A stretch of DNA of 53,248 nucleotides from Gammaproteobacteria bacterium (GTDB taxonomy: Bacteria; Pseudomonadota; Gammaproteobacteria; Chromatiales; Chromatiaceae). Location of the stretch: assembly GCA_021773975.1 (NCBI GenBank), contig JAJFJN010000088.1, positions 1 through 53,248 on the forward strand, read 5' to 3'. Below are positions 25,380 through 36,797 of this stretch, piece by piece (positions within the stretch are counted from its first letter, which is position 1; every line of letters starts with the position of its first letter). Made by a program: the position numbers and the translations under genes. The notes below the pieces were generated by a model. The model saw only the letters and a list, made by a program, of their open reading frames with translations, ran no database searches and had not been told where the DNA came from.

Positions 25380-27066
25380 GGCCCAGACTGTGTGAAAACA
25401 CAAAATTCTGGTTCTTAATAGCTAATATTGCTTGTCTGGCACCATCCAAGAGCGATCCAAGTGATTAGATTGAAATAGCCTTCAATATTAGATGATGGCA
25501 TATTTTTGAAAAACGCCCCTAGAACGTCAATGATACGCCTAATAATGTGAATTATTAACGGTAAAGACAGGCATTATGCCTGCATGGCTTCAGTTAATGC
25601 TCCGATACCCATGATGTTCAGCATCCGCTTTAGATTATAGGCGAGTACATGCAGGCTCATCTCAGCACTGACACGCTCTAGTGTCCTCATCTGAAAGTGT
25701 GTATACCCCATCCATAATTTGATTGTCCCAAAGGGGTGTTCAACGGTATTTCTCCTTGCCGTCATTCTTTCTGGTTCTTGGTTAATTCGTGTCTCTACAG
25801 CATCCAGAATAGCTTCATGCTCCCAACGACTGATGCGTCGATATATGCCTGTTGTACATTGAGGCTTCATCTCACAGTTAATACATGCAGATGACCAATA
25901 ACGCTTGATTGTTTTGTCCTTTTCCTTACGGCTAAATCGATAGATAGCTCGCTCACCTGCTGGGCATTTATACTCATCATCTTCCGGGATATATATAAAG
26001 TCACGTTTACCAAAAAGCCCTTTTGCTTGATTGCCAGAGGTTTGGCATTTAGGGAGATAAGTTTTTATGCCAGCATCTTCACAGGCCTTAATCTCAGTGC
26101 CATTGTAGTAACCCCGATCAGCAACAGCGGTTAGTTCATCGCTAGCAATGGCCTCTTTTGCCTGGGTGGCCATATTCATCAACTGGGCACGATCATTACC
26201 CACATTGGTTACTTCGTGAGCAATAATGAGATGGTGTTTTACATCCACGGCAGTCTGCACGTTGTAGCCCACGATACCTGATCCACGGGTAATCATGGAG
26301 CGCGCATCGGGGTCTGTCAGTGATATTTGTTTATCCGGTGCAGCGAGTAACTCTACTTCGATTTCGTTGAGGCGTTCTATTTCTTTCTTGAGTTTGGCTA
26401 TTTTGTTTTCGAGACGCTCAGTCTTTACTTTTGCAACAGAGGCTTCCTGCCGATCAACACTGTCTATTTGTACTAAATATTTATTAATGCTTTCATTAAT
26501 CTGTTCATGTCGACGCTTTAACTTGGCGCTTGTGTAGTTCCGGTCCCGGTTATTGTCGGCTTTAAACTTGCTGCCATCGATGGCGACGAACGCTTCGCTA
26601 AACAAATCCAGTTTACGACATATCAAGACAAACTCGCGGCAGACTGAACGAATTGATTTGGTATTGTCTTTTCTAAAATCAGAAATAGTTTTAAAGTCAG
26701 GTGCCAGGCGGGCAAGTAGCCACATCAATTCAACATTTCGGCCTGCTTCTCGTTCCAGACGGCGAGATGATTGTATGCGGTTAAGATAACCGTAGACGTA
26801 GAGCTTTAGCATGGTTGCAGGATGATAGGCGGGTCGTCCGGTAGCTTTGGACACTGTTTTGAAGCCTAGTCCAGAAAGATCCATGCCCTCAATAAATAAA
26901 TCAATCACCCGAACAGCATTTTCTTCAGCTATGTAATCATCAAGTCTTTCTGGGAACAAGGTGGCTTGATTCCGGGCCTCACCTTCGATAAATCCACTCA
27001 TGGGATACTCTATCTAACTGGAAAATATGATTATATATCCAATTGAGTTTTCACACAGTCTGGGCC
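25380..27066. mobile_element. IS1182-family insertion sequence
   Basis: 1687 bp bounded by perfect 20-bp terminal inverted repeats, GGCCCAGACTGTGTGAAAAC at the left and its reverse complement at 27047-27066; partial matching continues inward. One transposase gene on the minus strand fills it. No target duplication is obvious at the edges. It lies in the spacer after transfer block 1 and interrupts no recognisable gene. Confidence 0.9.
25574..27001 (-). CDS. IS1182-family transposase
   Basis: 475 residues, intact. The N-terminal domain is typical (FIEGEARNQATLFPERLDDY). A DDE catalytic core follows with Asp142 (VAIDGSKFKADN), Asp in VADRGYYNG and Glu in RNTVEHPFGTIK. A zinc-binding segment lies between them (CPAGE, CINCEMKPQC). 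There is no frameshift or internal stop, so the element could still move. The related inverted-repeat ends near 52739-52929 may be a non-autonomous partner. Confidence 0.92.
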   Translation of the reverse strand: MSGFIEGEARNQATLFPERLDDYIAEENAVRVIDLFIEGMDLSGLGFKTVSKATGRPAYHPATMLKLYVYGYLNRIQSSRRLEREAGRNVELMWLLARLAPDFKTISDFRKDNTKSIRSVCREFVLICRKLDLFSEAFVAIDGSKFKADNNRDRNYTSAKLKRRHEQINESINKYLVQIDSVDRQEASVAKVKTERLENKIAKLKKEIERLNEIEVELLAAPDKQISLTDPDARSMITRGSGIVGYNVQTAVDVKHHLIIAHEVTNVGNDRAQLMNMATQAKEAIASDELTAVADRGYYNGTEIKACEDAGIKTYLPKCQTSGNQAKGLFGKRDFIYIPEDDEYKCPAGERAIYRFSRKEKDKTIKRYWSSACINCEMKPQCTTGIYRRISRWEHEAILDAVETRINQEPERMTARRNTVEHPFGTIKLWMGYTHFQMRTLERVSAEMSLHVLAYNLKRMLNIMGIGALTEAMQA

Positions 27067-27159
27067 AAAAGCGGACAGTTATATTTTTATTCTGACCCAA
27101 AACACCTCATAACTCAAAAATAGGTATTGCGCTACCCGATTTCACTTTGACCCTACTCT

Positions 27160-29661
27160 TTACATAGGTTTATATTCTATGTCGAGCAAAGATGAAGTGG
27201 CTTGCTTTACTGGCGCTTTGATTTTATGCGTATTAATATAGTGCTGAGTTCTTAGAGATAGAACCCTGTGAAGGAAAAACATATCTTTTTTATTATATTT
27301 TGAAATAAGTTTTTTAAGCTCTTGTTTTTGATTTTCATCAAATGAAGTTGATACGTCTAGCGAATAAAAATAGTAAATTATATCGTAGGCAGGTGTATCT
27401 CTTTTATCTCGCACACTTTTGATGACCTCACGTAATTCAGGTTTACTCAAAGAAGATACTATTTTTTCTATATTTGACATTGTCCAGAGAAATATATTGT
27501 ACCTAACCAAATTTCCAATTTCATTGGCTTGCACATGTTGAGCTTTATTTTCATCATATTCTTTAGATTCCTCGTATCTCTTTTCTATATATTTAGTGAG
27601 CTCTCTTAATTCTCCTTCATCAACAAGAAGTAATTTAATCATTCTCAATCCTGCATCACATATTATTTCTATGATTTCTTCAACTTTGCTTTTTTCTAGA
27701 CTTCCAGCTTTGTTTTTTAGGATTTGACTCAGAATTTCTATGTTCTTATTCGACTTATATATTTGATTTACCAGATCGTTATCGCTTTCCTTTATATCAG
27801 TTTGATCATTGTGTTTTTCATTTTTGTCGAGGGCATCTCTTTCATCTTGCCTTTTGTCTTCCACTGATCGCGTGGAAAGAATTTGATGAGGAATTTTTGA
27901 CATTAACGCTTTAAATACTAGAGTTTCTTGTTTGTCTAGTCTTGACGGCTCTACATTGTCAACTGCACAGACTGTATGCAATAAAATATCATCTAATATC
28001 TCCATATCTTGGGCATGATGAATTGCGAAAATCAAAGATAAAGTATTTTCCTTAATGAAGCTTTTTTCAATCATCTTTGCAACGAAATCACTATTTTCTT
28101 TAAAAGAATTTGCTAAATGCCTGCCAAGAAAGAAATAGTAGCTATAAGGAAGACTGAAGCAGTAATAACCATCGCTGGTAACCCTTAATATTCCATTTGG
28201 CGCTACCATCCTATTAAGTAAAGAATCACTGATTATGTACTTGCTCTTGTACTCAGATACAAACACACCGTAATCTTCCTTGCTTATACTAGGTGAGCCT
28301 TTACTTTTTTTATGTATTTCAAATGCTAGGTGACTTGAGAAATTCAAACAAGGATTAATAACGTCATCCCTCTTGTCTATCCCTGACTTTATAAGATGGG
28401 CTAGAATTAATGTATAATAGCAATGGCCATAAGCTGTTATTTGCAAATCCCTTGGCATGAACATCTCATAAGTCTGTAAAATTGATAATATAAAGAAGGG
28501 GTATCGTGGCAGTATTTTGTTGCTAATTATAATTGCGTTGATATTTCTTTCCACTTGATCTATTTGTCCATGCTCAATTGCAGTGCTTTCAGTATTTGCA
28601 TCCTTTCTAAGGCACATCCATCTTCTAATGAGCTGCTCTTGCTTACCATGAGTAAAAGTTGCCATCCTAACTACAAAATAATCTGTCAATGCAAGCTCAT
28701 CCTTAAAGTATGCTGAGAAATTATCATTAGATGTGGCCACTACTATATTCTCAAACAGCTCTTCAGCAAGCACTACATGGCGTAAAGAATTCGCATCATG
28801 AGTTAAGTTATCAAAAATAACGGTCTTACTTTCTTGTTTAAGCCATAGCTCATAGTCCCCACAAAACTGCTCATTATACTTTTGTGAAAATATATCCTTA
28901 CTGGGTTTTTTTGACTTTATATCTTCCAAATTAATATAAAGTCCTGGCTTATGATTATCGATAATATTAAAAAACAAATGACTGCATAATTTTGTTTTAC
29001 CACTTTGATCTTCTCCTCGTATCAGAACGTATTGATTCTTTAGAAGATCATTCTCATCACGTACTAACACTTCATCATCGCTATCTTTCAAGGAAGTATA
29101 TAGCTGAGGAAACACAAATATATCTTCTAAAGAGATACGCTCTTGTGATTGTGAGCAAAACTCTATAGAAGAAAGACTTTCTTTGAATTCTATTTTGACT
29201 TCAAAGGATTTGCGAATATCCTCAATGACACTCTTTATTCCGTCGTAAACATTTTTCCATGCCTCATCAACATTATTCCAAAGAGTTATTGGGACTCCAT
29301 CTTCTGGTAACACTAAATAGTCAGACAAATCATCGAAATCTTCCCATGAGCTTGGACTTACTATGACCGAAATAAGTCTCTTACACCTGCTGTTCTGCAT
29401 AGACTTAGCAAGACCCCACTCCGACATGCAAGCTTCGGAATTAAGAAAACTGCGACTAATTAAGAATACAACAATATCTGAATCCTCCATCTCTTTGTGT
29501 ATTGTTGTAGGTATTGTTTGTCCAGCAATAATCTTTCGGTCACACCATTCCAGCAAAAGCTTGTTCCGCCGGAGAATGGACAGGGATTTTTCCATCTCTT
29601 CCCTATGATTTTCATCTGCATGACAATAACTATAAAACAATTTTGCTGTGGAACATTTCAA
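27160..29661 (-). CDS. TIR-STAND NTPase, probable defence protein
   Basis: 833 residues. Residues 1-140 form a TIR domain (KLFYSYCHADENHREEM, then FLISRSFLNSEACMSEW with candidate catalytic Glu81). A STAND/NACHT-like NTPase follows, P-loop GEDQSGKT (216-223) and Walker B KTVIFDNL. The rest is helical and probably the sensor. Bacterial TIR-STAND proteins degrade NAD+ when the sensor recognises a phage component, killing the cell or stopping infection. The gene is much AT-richer than the transfer genes, so it was probably acquired recently. It lies between the IS and the metalloprotease/restriction genes. No separate partner gene is visible. The target cannot be inferred. Confidence 0.82.
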   Translation of the reverse strand: MKCSTAKLFYSYCHADENHREEMEKSLSILRRNKLLLEWCDRKIIAGQTIPTTIHKEMEDSDIVVFLISRSFLNSEACMSEWGLAKSMQNSRCKRLISVIVSPSSWEDFDDLSDYLVLPEDGVPITLWNNVDEAWKNVYDGIKSVIEDIRKSFEVKIEFKESLSSIEFCSQSQERISLEDIFVFPQLYTSLKDSDDEVLVRDENDLLKNQYVLIRGEDQSGKTKLCSHLFFNIIDNHKPGLYINLEDIKSKKPSKDIFSQKYNEQFCGDYELWLKQESKTVIFDNLTHDANSLRHVVLAEELFENIVVATSNDNFSAYFKDELALTDYFVVRMATFTHGKQEQLIRRWMCLRKDANTESTAIEHGQIDQVERNINAIIISNKILPRYPFFILSILQTYEMFMPRDLQITAYGHCYYTLILAHLIKSGIDKRDDVINPCLNFSSHLAFEIHKKSKGSPSISKEDYGVFVSEYKSKYIISDSLLNRMVAPNGILRVTSDGYYCFSLPYSYYFFLGRHLANSFKENSDFVAKMIEKSFIKENTLSLIFAIHHAQDMEILDDILLHTVCAVDNVEPSRLDKQETLVFKALMSKIPHQILSTRSVEDKRQDERDALDKNEKHNDQTDIKESDNDLVNQIYKSNKNIEILSQILKNKAGSLEKSKVEEIIEIICDAGLRMIKLLLVDEGELRELTKYIEKRYEESKEYDENKAQHVQANEIGNLVRYNIFLWTMSNIEKIVSSLSKPELREVIKSVRDKRDTPAYDIIYYFYSLDVSTSFDENQKQELKKLISKYNKKDMFFLHRVLSLRTQHYINTHKIKAPVKQATSSLLDIEYKPM

Positions 29662-29781
29662 TGCAGTTCTCCTAAAGTTTTGAGAAACAATTGGGGCAGA
29701 TTACCGTTTAAGTGACCAAAGGCAGCTCAGGGTCGACAACAGCCAATCATACGCAAATAGAGTGACCGACAGTAACAAACA

Positions 29782-30492
29782 TTATACAAGCATCTTCTTG
29801 CCATTATCCTTTAACCACTGCCTGCACATCTCATAATCAGGAACAACCTGCTCAACACATTTCCAAAACCTCGGTGAATGGTTGTGTTCCTTCAAATGAC
29901 ATAGTTCATGTACAACCACATAATCCACTATGTGATTGGGGGCAATGACGATCATCCAGTTAAACTGAAGTTCACCATTGCTATGGCAGCTTCCCCATCT
30001 TGATTTGAAGCTCTTCACCTTCACTGCGGTAGGTGTCACTCCAACTACAGCTGCATAGCGTTTTACCTTCTCGGCTAACTTTTCCTCAGCATGCTTTCTG
30101 TACCATGCTGTTAATGCCTGCTGGATTTTTTCTGGCGACATATCCCTCTCTGGCAATGACACAACTAACTGCCCTCCCTTGAGCCTCACACTCTTGGTAG
30201 CACCTACCGCTACCTTTAAGCGGTAGTTTCTGCCCAGGTAGGTAAATGACTCACCTGAGACATACTCTTTCGGCCTGGAGGGTACTGCTTGCTTATGGAG
30301 ACATATTTTTCCATGTATCCATTTGGTTTTTTTGGCTACCAGCTCTTCTATTCGACTGTCAGGCAGGTTTTTGGGTATAACCAGTGAGACCTTACCTTCA
30401 TTTACCTTTATAGCCGCTGTCTTCCGCCTGTTGGTGCGGATGACTTCGGCAACAAATCCATCTCCAGTGAAGAGTTCAGCTTGAGCACTCAT
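29782..30492 (-). CDS. YgjP-like M48-family metalloprotease
   Basis: 236 residues. The zinc site is HELCH (195-199) with third ligand His205 (EHNHSPRFW), typical of the YgjP/DUF45 group. Upstream KVKSFKSRWGSCHSNGELQFNW is the other family signature. It is cytoplasmic with no signal peptide. It overlaps the 3' end of hsdR by 4 nt, an arrangement repeated in many type I restriction loci, which implies co-expression. Its role there is not established. Confidence 0.88.
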   Translation of the reverse strand: MSAQAELFTGDGFVAEVIRTNRRKTAAIKVNEGKVSLVIPKNLPDSRIEELVAKKTKWIHGKICLHKQAVPSRPKEYVSGESFTYLGRNYRLKVAVGATKSVRLKGGQLVVSLPERDMSPEKIQQALTAWYRKHAEEKLAEKVKRYAAVVGVTPTAVKVKSFKSRWGSCHSNGELQFNWMIVIAPNHIVDYVVVHELCHLKEHNHSPRFWKCVEQVVPDYEMCRQWLKDNGKKMLV

Positions 30493-33461
30493 TTTTGAAA
30501 CTTCACCTTGGCCAGCTCCATGAAGCGTTCAATAACAGATTGGCGCAATGCTTCATCATCAAAGCTGGTCTCTACTAATCGGCGTTTAATTTTCTTCTTG
30601 GTGGCCTTGATCTCATCCTGTTTGGAGAAGAAATCTACAATATGCGTAGCTTCATCAAGCATCTGAACCAGATCCCTTGTCACCTGAATAATCTCATCAT
30701 GGACGCTCTCGCCCAGTGATTCATTACCCGTAACCCTAGCTACTTCTGCTACCAGTATGTGATAGAACGGCCCTTCATCCGCTTCAACGCCATCAGGAAG
30801 AACTGGCCCTTGGTCTATCTCTTCCCTGAACTCCAGAAGCAGCTGAACCAGTTCACCCCAATGTTCTTTGCGCTTCTCGATGATGCCCTTCAGCTTCTCA
30901 CTTAATGACGTGTAGTATTCAGGGTCAGAATCCAGATTCACCGTTATATGGTGCTTGATGGCATGTTCAATATCAGATGCCTTAGTCCGGTCTGATTTAT
31001 GCTCCTGTACCTTATCCTTGAATCCGGTATCGAAGAGTTCAACAGGTGCAATCTTGGGATCTACCCCCGTTGCCCTGATGTTTTCATCAATCAGCTGACG
31101 AACCTTTGCACCTACGCCTGCAAGATTAAGCTGTGAATCACGGTATAGGTTTCTCGCACCAAGGTTAATCTTGCCTAGTAACTTCAGGTCAACCAAAAAT
31201 GGCTTAGCCGCTGCATTGGGCATAATAATGTCCATCTGTTTGGCAAACTTTTTGAAATCAATCTCAAACTTTTGACGCCTGTCCATATCCTCAAGCGACA
31301 ATATGCAGGCATCACAATCGGTAACATCCATCCCCTTGAAGTGCTGCATCACTCTGGTATGCACCGCCTTCAGTTTGGGTATCTCATCCTTCAGGTCTTT
31401 CAATGCCCCCTCTACATCTTCAGTAGAGAACATCTCCAGCGCCTCGGTCAGATAGTCACTCAAGCCATAGTAATCAACAATAAACCCTCTCTGTTTGTCA
31501 GCATAGGTTCGGTTCACCCTGGCAATGGCCTGAAGCAGCGTGTGCTCACGCAGCTTCCGGTCTAGGTACATCACCTGACAAATAGGGGCATCAAACCCTG
31601 TTAGCAGCATATCCTTGACCACTAGGAAAGATAACGGGTGTTCAGAAACAGGCTTTTTGAAGTTATCTATCGCCTTTTTCTGTGCGGTGGAATCGGTATA
31701 TTTACTAAAGAAGACAGAATCATTATGAGCGCCCGATATGATGCACTCTGCAGCCATACCCTGCTCATCCAGCATCTCCTTGAACAGCACTGCTGCACGC
31801 CGCGATGAGGTTACAATCATCGCCTTGAAACCACCTGGCTGGATATGCGCCTTGTAGTGTTTCACCAAGTCGATGCAGACCCACCTGATCCGTTGTGGTG
31901 CCTCAAGTACGGCCAGTTCAGTACCGTACTTTTTCCGAATAGCTGATTTCTCTTCATCACTTCTGTCATGGAAGTATTCATCAAACAGCTTATCCAGAGA
32001 GTCACCCGTTACCTTGGTCTGTGCCTCTCGCCCTTCATAGAGGATCTGAACAGTCGCTCCATCCTGAACTGCCTGTTCAATGGTATAGGTGTCGATGTAC
32101 GTCCCAAACTCATTATTGGTCTTTTGGGTCTTGATGAGAGGCGTACCCGTAAACGCAACCTTAGGGGCATTGGGTAGCCATGCATTGATGGCCACACCTA
32201 ACGTCCCATATTGGCTTCTGTGTGCCTCATCAGCCAGGACAATAATCTTCTCCGATGCATTCTGTTCGGTGATGTCTAAATCATCATCACCTTCCTGAAA
32301 CTTTTGCATCATGGCCGTTACAAGATCAGATGAATCTTTCTGTAGCAGATCCTTCAGTTTCGATACTGAATTAGCATGGTAGACGGTCTCTCCCTGTGCG
32401 CGTTCAAAGGTCGCGGTCAACTGCTGATCCAGTTGGGTGCGATCTGTAATAAACACCAGCTTGTACTCTTTTAGTGTTTCATCCCTACGCATCTTCACGG
32501 CAAGGAAAACCATGGTCAGAGACTTACCTGAACCCTGTGTATGCCAGACAACACCACCTCGCTCTTTGCGAGTGGTTCCGGTTTTGACCCGCTCTATCGT
32601 CTTATGAACAGCCCTGAACTGTTGATAACGGGCGATCTTCTTGATCACCTTGCCATCAACGGGTTCGAATAAGGTGAAGTTCTGAATCAGGTCTAAGAAA
32701 TTCTGTTTAGTGAACAAACCTGCAATCAATATTTCCTGAGAGTGAGGCTTCTCACCAATCTTCTGGGGAGTCAGTGGATAGGGATCTTTCCACTCCAGAT
32801 AGTGCTCCATTCGGGAACTGATGGTTCCCACTCTCGCCTTATCTCGATGGGTACTGACCATCATCTGATTGTAGTGGAATAGCTTCTCAGCACCTTCATC
32901 ATCATGAGGCTGCCTACGGTTGGCATAACGCAGCAGCTGATCTATGCCCGACTCCATCGGATTGGTGATGTACGGTGATTTACACTCAATCACCGCCAAA
33001 GGCAGGCCATTCACGAATAGCACAATGTCAGGGATGATGTTCTGATTAACCCCTTCAATCTTGAACTGATTGGTGCAGAGGAATTCATTGTTGTCAGGGT
33101 TTTCAAAGTCAATGACCTTGACCGTTTGACCTTTGTTACCTTTGCCCAAGTCCTGAACAACCGACTGATAGTTGACCAGTATCTCCCACACTGATTGGTT
33201 GGCCTCCATCAGCGTGGCAACCTTCAGGTGGGTCAGCTCTCTAACGACACCCCTGAGGTTTGTTTCATTGATCCAAGGGTTGATGCGTTTGACCGCCTCG
33301 GTCAAACGATGGGCAAGCACCACCTCCTTGAAATATTCCCGTTCATCCGATGACTCAGGAGAGAGTGAAGAGCCGTGAACGTACTCCCATCCAAGCGATT
33401 GCAACTGCTCGATGGCTGGGAGTTCTACTTTTTGTTCTTCATCCTGAAACATGATGATCAT
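30489..33461 (-). CDS. hsdR: Type I restriction endonuclease subunit R
   Basis: 990 residues. The N-terminal PD-(D/E)xK nuclease has Asp145 and Glu159-Cys-Lys161. The SF2 translocase has Walker A TQGSGKS (Lys313) and DEAH (411-414), with further motifs through to about 700 (TGFDAPICQVMYLD, QAIARVNRT). The C-terminal helical region contacts the methylase. It cuts unmodified DNA after translocation as part of the R2M2S complex. MFQDEEQ, three residues in, is an alternative start. It follows hsdS by 44 nt. Confidence 0.92.
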   Translation of the reverse strand: MIIMFQDEEQKVELPAIEQLQSLGWEYVHGSSLSPESSDEREYFKEVVLAHRLTEAVKRINPWINETNLRGVVRELTHLKVATLMEANQSVWEILVNYQSVVQDLGKGNKGQTVKVIDFENPDNNEFLCTNQFKIEGVNQNIIPDIVLFVNGLPLAVIECKSPYITNPMESGIDQLLRYANRRQPHDDEGAEKLFHYNQMMVSTHRDKARVGTISSRMEHYLEWKDPYPLTPQKIGEKPHSQEILIAGLFTKQNFLDLIQNFTLFEPVDGKVIKKIARYQQFRAVHKTIERVKTGTTRKERGGVVWHTQGSGKSLTMVFLAVKMRRDETLKEYKLVFITDRTQLDQQLTATFERAQGETVYHANSVSKLKDLLQKDSSDLVTAMMQKFQEGDDDLDITEQNASEKIIVLADEAHRSQYGTLGVAINAWLPNAPKVAFTGTPLIKTQKTNNEFGTYIDTYTIEQAVQDGATVQILYEGREAQTKVTGDSLDKLFDEYFHDRSDEEKSAIRKKYGTELAVLEAPQRIRWVCIDLVKHYKAHIQPGGFKAMIVTSSRRAAVLFKEMLDEQGMAAECIISGAHNDSVFFSKYTDSTAQKKAIDNFKKPVSEHPLSFLVVKDMLLTGFDAPICQVMYLDRKLREHTLLQAIARVNRTYADKQRGFIVDYYGLSDYLTEALEMFSTEDVEGALKDLKDEIPKLKAVHTRVMQHFKGMDVTDCDACILSLEDMDRRQKFEIDFKKFAKQMDIIMPNAAAKPFLVDLKLLGKINLGARNLYRDSQLNLAGVGAKVRQLIDENIRATGVDPKIAPVELFDTGFKDKVQEHKSDRTKASDIEHAIKHHITVNLDSDPEYYTSLSEKLKGIIEKRKEHWGELVQLLLEFREEIDQGPVLPDGVEADEGPFYHILVAEVARVTGNESLGESVHDEIIQVTRDLVQMLDEATHIVDFFSKQDEIKATKKKIKRRLVETSFDDEALRQSVIERFMELAKVKFQK

Positions 33462-33505
33462 GGATGTACGAATGCCGTGGGCGCATGGATGCGCAGGAGC
33501 GGCTT

Positions 33506-34753
33506 CTACATCATACCTCCTTGTTCTGTGTTGACCCTGACCTTGCCCGTTAGGAGGTCTTGCATTAGGGCTTTTTTAATATCTTTAATAACAGTCAGCT
33601 TTTTGGTTTTATCCAAAATACAATCATCTATTTTGTCTGCTGCCAAAGCGATTGCTTTTTGCTCTTCTATTGGCGGAAGTAAAACTTGGAGCTTCTTAAA
33701 AATAGGCATATAAATTGTTTTATGCGTACTACCTTCTGCTAAGCGATTCCAAACATGCTGCATCCACCTAAACAAATGCAACAGATACCGATTATGCAAC
33801 TTATCACCACAAACGTAGTTGGCAAAGTCCTGACTTGTCGACATTTCTCTACCAAATAGAACGCAATTTCCAACTGACGCTGTTCGAGAAAACGCTACGG
33901 TTCCCTGAGGCAGAATTCGAGCAGATGAGTTATCAATACCCTCTTGTGTAACTGTTAATACCGTTTTATTGATAACCCGCACATCTAAGTGTTTTGTGTC
34001 ATGAAGCGAAACCCATTGAAATTCACCACCCCAATACTCCGGCACACCCCTGCTTGGCGTATGACCACTTTCCAACTTTGCAACTGAGACAATATTTACC
34101 AAGTCCCATGATGAAGGAATTTCATCCATCTCAGCAATTTGACCAGTGCTCCATTTTGGCAACGGCTTGAATTCAATGTGACCAATACCCTTGGTCAACA
34201 ACTCCTGCATCATGCCTCTCTTCAGGTCTTGGAGTTTGCTGATCTGTGCTTCTGTCTTTTCGATGACTTCATCCACTGAAGTCAGGATGGATGCGATTTT
34301 TTGTTGTTCTGGTTTGGAAGGAGTGAGTAGATCAAACTCTCTCATTTCATTTCCATTAATTGCTTCAAATGTACTTCCCTGTGCAAGGAGTTGAAACTTA
34401 GTCTTTGCGAAAATCAGATTCTGATAGAGAAATGATTGGCTAACACTTTTTCCAACAATGGCTGACAGTCCTCTGCCAATGCAGCATTTATCTTTTGTTA
34501 CGTTTACATCTCCAACAGGTGCCCGTACAGAAAACAAAATAGAGTTTGTCGGTGCAATCTTAGTCGGCTCTGAACACCACATTCTTACAACAGGATTATG
34601 GCAACCAAAGTCTGTTTTACCTTGAAAAAAAGGAAGCCCACATCCATCAGTATTGTATGTACTTGATGAAGGTGATTGCCCCATGATCACAGTAGCAATA
34701 TCACCAAGTGGTTTTTTGCTCCACCCATCAGGAACCTGCTCACTCATACCCAA
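33506..34753 (-). CDS. hsdS: Type I specificity subunit S
   Basis: 415 residues with two target-recognition domains, each followed by a conserved helix: [27 protein letters not shown] and [20 protein letters not shown]. The two halves differ in the TRDs and so read the two parts of a split target. It starts inside hsdM (14-nt overlap). No inverted-repeat or partial hsdS copy is seen in the window, so phase-variable shuffling is not indicated. Confidence 0.9.
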   Translation of the reverse strand: MGMSEQVPDGWSKKPLGDIATVIMGQSPSSSTYNTDGCGLPFFQGKTDFGCHNPVVRMWCSEPTKIAPTNSILFSVRAPVGDVNVTKDKCCIGRGLSAIVGKSVSQSFLYQNLIFAKTKFQLLAQGSTFEAINGNEMREFDLLTPSKPEQQKIASILTSVDEVIEKTEAQISKLQDLKRGMMQELLTKGIGHIEFKPLPKWSTGQIAEMDEIPSSWDLVNIVSVAKLESGHTPSRGVPEYWGGEFQWVSLHDTKHLDVRVINKTVLTVTQEGIDNSSARILPQGTVAFSRTASVGNCVLFGREMSTSQDFANYVCGDKLHNRYLLHLFRWMQHVWNRLAEGSTHKTIYMPIFKKLQVLLPPIEEQKAIALAADKIDDCILDKTKKLTVIKDIKKALMQDLLTGKVRVNTEQGGMM

Positions 34754-36503
34754 GTTCCACCAAGTATCCCTTCATCACCCCTTCAGCCTCTGCAACCTGA
34801 GCATCCAGTTCATGCAGTGAAACCTTATACTTATCCCACCAGTGTTCAAACTGAGCAATTACCTTCTGTTTATATGCCTCCATCTCCGCCGCACCTTCAC
34901 CTTCTGCAAACACGGTACTAACAGATCCCTGTATGTCGTCATGAGATTCAATTTCGGGGTTGAACTCGTAATACTCGTCATCCCTGCGAGTAAACACCAC
35001 TGAAACATCAAAACCTTCCAGTATCTCCTCCTGTATGTACACATCTTCAACTTCCCGTACCGGAATACCTCCATGTAGGATGGCACGTACATCAAATATC
35101 TCAGGGGGTGGAGTGGTATCAGCATACCTGCGGATATTGAGGTTGTAGTCGTTCTCTCTGATCTCATCCAGAGTGACCACATTGGAGTAGCGTTTGATAA
35201 CCTCATAGTTCTCAAAGGTGGCGACAATCTTCTCGATATCCTCCGCCCTTAGCTTGTTCTGGTTCTTGCCTTCCTCATACTCCAGTTCACTATTTATGAA
35301 GATGATTTTGTTTTTGTGATCGTTAATTTTGTTTTTGTTGATAATCAGCAGAGATGCGGGAATACCTGTCCCGTAGAAGAGTCCTGAGGGTAGTCCAATC
35401 ACTGCTTCCAGTAGATCATCTTCTAGAATGCCCTTTCTGATCAGCTTCTCACTGGAACCACGAAACAGAACACCATGGGGCATAACCACGCCCATCATCC
35501 CTTCTGCATTGAGAGAGGCGATCATATGCTGCACAAAGGCTAAGTCACCCGAATCTTTGGGTGGTGTGCCATAGGGGAAGCGTCCATAGGCATCATTATC
35601 CGCTTCTTCCTTTCCCCACTTCTTCAGTGAGAAGGGGGGATTGGCAATCACCCGATCAAAGCTCATCAGTTCGCCATGCTGGATATGCTTGGGATCTCCC
35701 AGGGTGTCACCCTTAGCGATGTCTGCATTGAATACGCCATGCAGGAACATATTCATTTTGCAGATAGCCCATGTGTTCAGGTTCATCTCCTGGCCAAACA
35801 GGGCAAGGTTTCTGGGATTCTCGTCATGGGTAGCAAGGTAGTTTCGGGTATGCACCAACATACCACCGGAACCTACAGTGGGATCATAGATTCGCATGCC
35901 CGCATGTGGTTTAAGCAGGGCCACTAACAGTTGGACAACTTCAGAGGGGGTATAGAACTCACCCCCTTTCTTGCCTGCTGAATCAGCAAACATCTTGATC
36001 AGATATTCATAGGCCGACCCTAACAGGTCAGGCTTCTCAAAATCTGAGTTGCGTAGTCGGTATTTACTGAAGTGGGAAAGCAGGTCACGTAGCTTTTTAT
36101 CGGATAGTTTGTTTTTGATATTGAAGTCGATGGAGACCAGTACACCCTCAAGGGTTGAGTTGGTCTCTTCAATCGCTTCTGTGGCCATGTTGAGACCTGC
36201 ACCGATGTCATGCTTCAGATCTTTGAGATGTGGCCATCTGGCACGTTCAGGCACGAAGAAGGTTTTGTCATATTCATCTTCTTCTTGAGCCAGCGCTTCA
36301 GCCTGCGCTTGGCTCTTTCCCTTACCCAAGTAGTAGGCAACAACCTTCTCCTGCTCCTCCTCAAAGGCATCGGAGAGGCGTTTCAGGAACATCATGCCAA
36401 AGATGTAATCCTTGAACTCTGAGGCATCCATGTTGCCCCGCAAGATATCTGCGGTCTCCCATAGGAAGAATTCAAGTTGTTGGAGAGTGAGTTTATCGGT
36501 CAT
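34740..36503 (-). CDS. hsdM: Type I DNA methyltransferase subunit M
   Basis: 587 residues. The N-terminal HsdM helical domain ([17 protein letters not shown]) is followed by the methylase fold with motif [10 protein letters not shown] (207-215, SAM binding) and motif IV NPPF (288-291), the signature of N6-adenine methylation. It is the first gene of the M-S-R-protease operon. The promoter should lie between 36504 and 36700, upstream on the minus strand. Confidence 0.93.
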   Translation of the reverse strand: MTDKLTLQQLEFFLWETADILRGNMDASEFKDYIFGMMFLKRLSDAFEEEQEKVVAYYLGKGKSQAQAEALAQEEDEYDKTFFVPERARWPHLKDLKHDIGAGLNMATEAIEETNSTLEGVLVSIDFNIKNKLSDKKLRDLLSHFSKYRLRNSDFEKPDLLGSAYEYLIKMFADSAGKKGGEFYTPSEVVQLLVALLKPHAGMRIYDPTVGSGGMLVHTRNYLATHDENPRNLALFGQEMNLNTWAICKMNMFLHGVFNADIAKGDTLGDPKHIQHGELMSFDRVIANPPFSLKKWGKEEADNDAYGRFPYGTPPKDSGDLAFVQHMIASLNAEGMMGVVMPHGVLFRGSSEKLIRKGILEDDLLEAVIGLPSGLFYGTGIPASLLIINKNKINDHKNKIIFINSELEYEEGKNQNKLRAEDIEKIVATFENYEVIKRYSNVVTLDEIRENDYNLNIRRYADTTPPPEIFDVRAILHGGIPVREVEDVYIQEEILEGFDVSVVFTRRDDEYYEFNPEIESHDDIQGSVSTVFAEGEGAAEMEAYKQKVIAQFEHWWDKYKVSLHELDAQVAEAEGVMKGYLVELGYE

Positions 36504-36797
36504 GTTGTTTGCGCATCCTAGAGATACTTTTACTACCTTTGGCAGCGTCCAAATATTACTTTCAACTTTTGATTGACCATCATAGCAAGACAGGAATAAC
36601 CAAACAAAATATAAATCAATGATTTATAAAACATTATCACTCTGCAATCTGAAGCCAGCCACGATTCCATTCAGTTTTTCTAACAATATCATAGCTCTCA
36701 ATTAACCCTCGATTTTGGATTCAAGGGTTTTCCATAGACGCCTATCCCACTTCCGGCAATCATCCTCGGCAACAGACAGCTGGAGATACCGGAGACT
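36504..36797. other. Divergent spacer between hsdM and transfer block 2
   Basis: Holds the hsdM promoter region on the minus strand and, on the plus strand, box 2 (36704-36739) and a leader with GGA at 36782 and 36791. No gene. Confidence 0.6.
36704..36739 (+). promoter_or_regulatory. Transfer-block box, copy 2
   Basis: The same 36-bp element as 18904-18939 and 53097-53132, identical to copy 3 at all but three positions. It ends 58 nt before the RAQPRD start codon. Arms are AACCCT/AGGGTT. Confidence 0.75.

Noticed and set aside
25380-27066. IS inactivating a transfer gene
   Set aside because: TIGR03747 is complete upstream of it and nothing split is found on its two sides.
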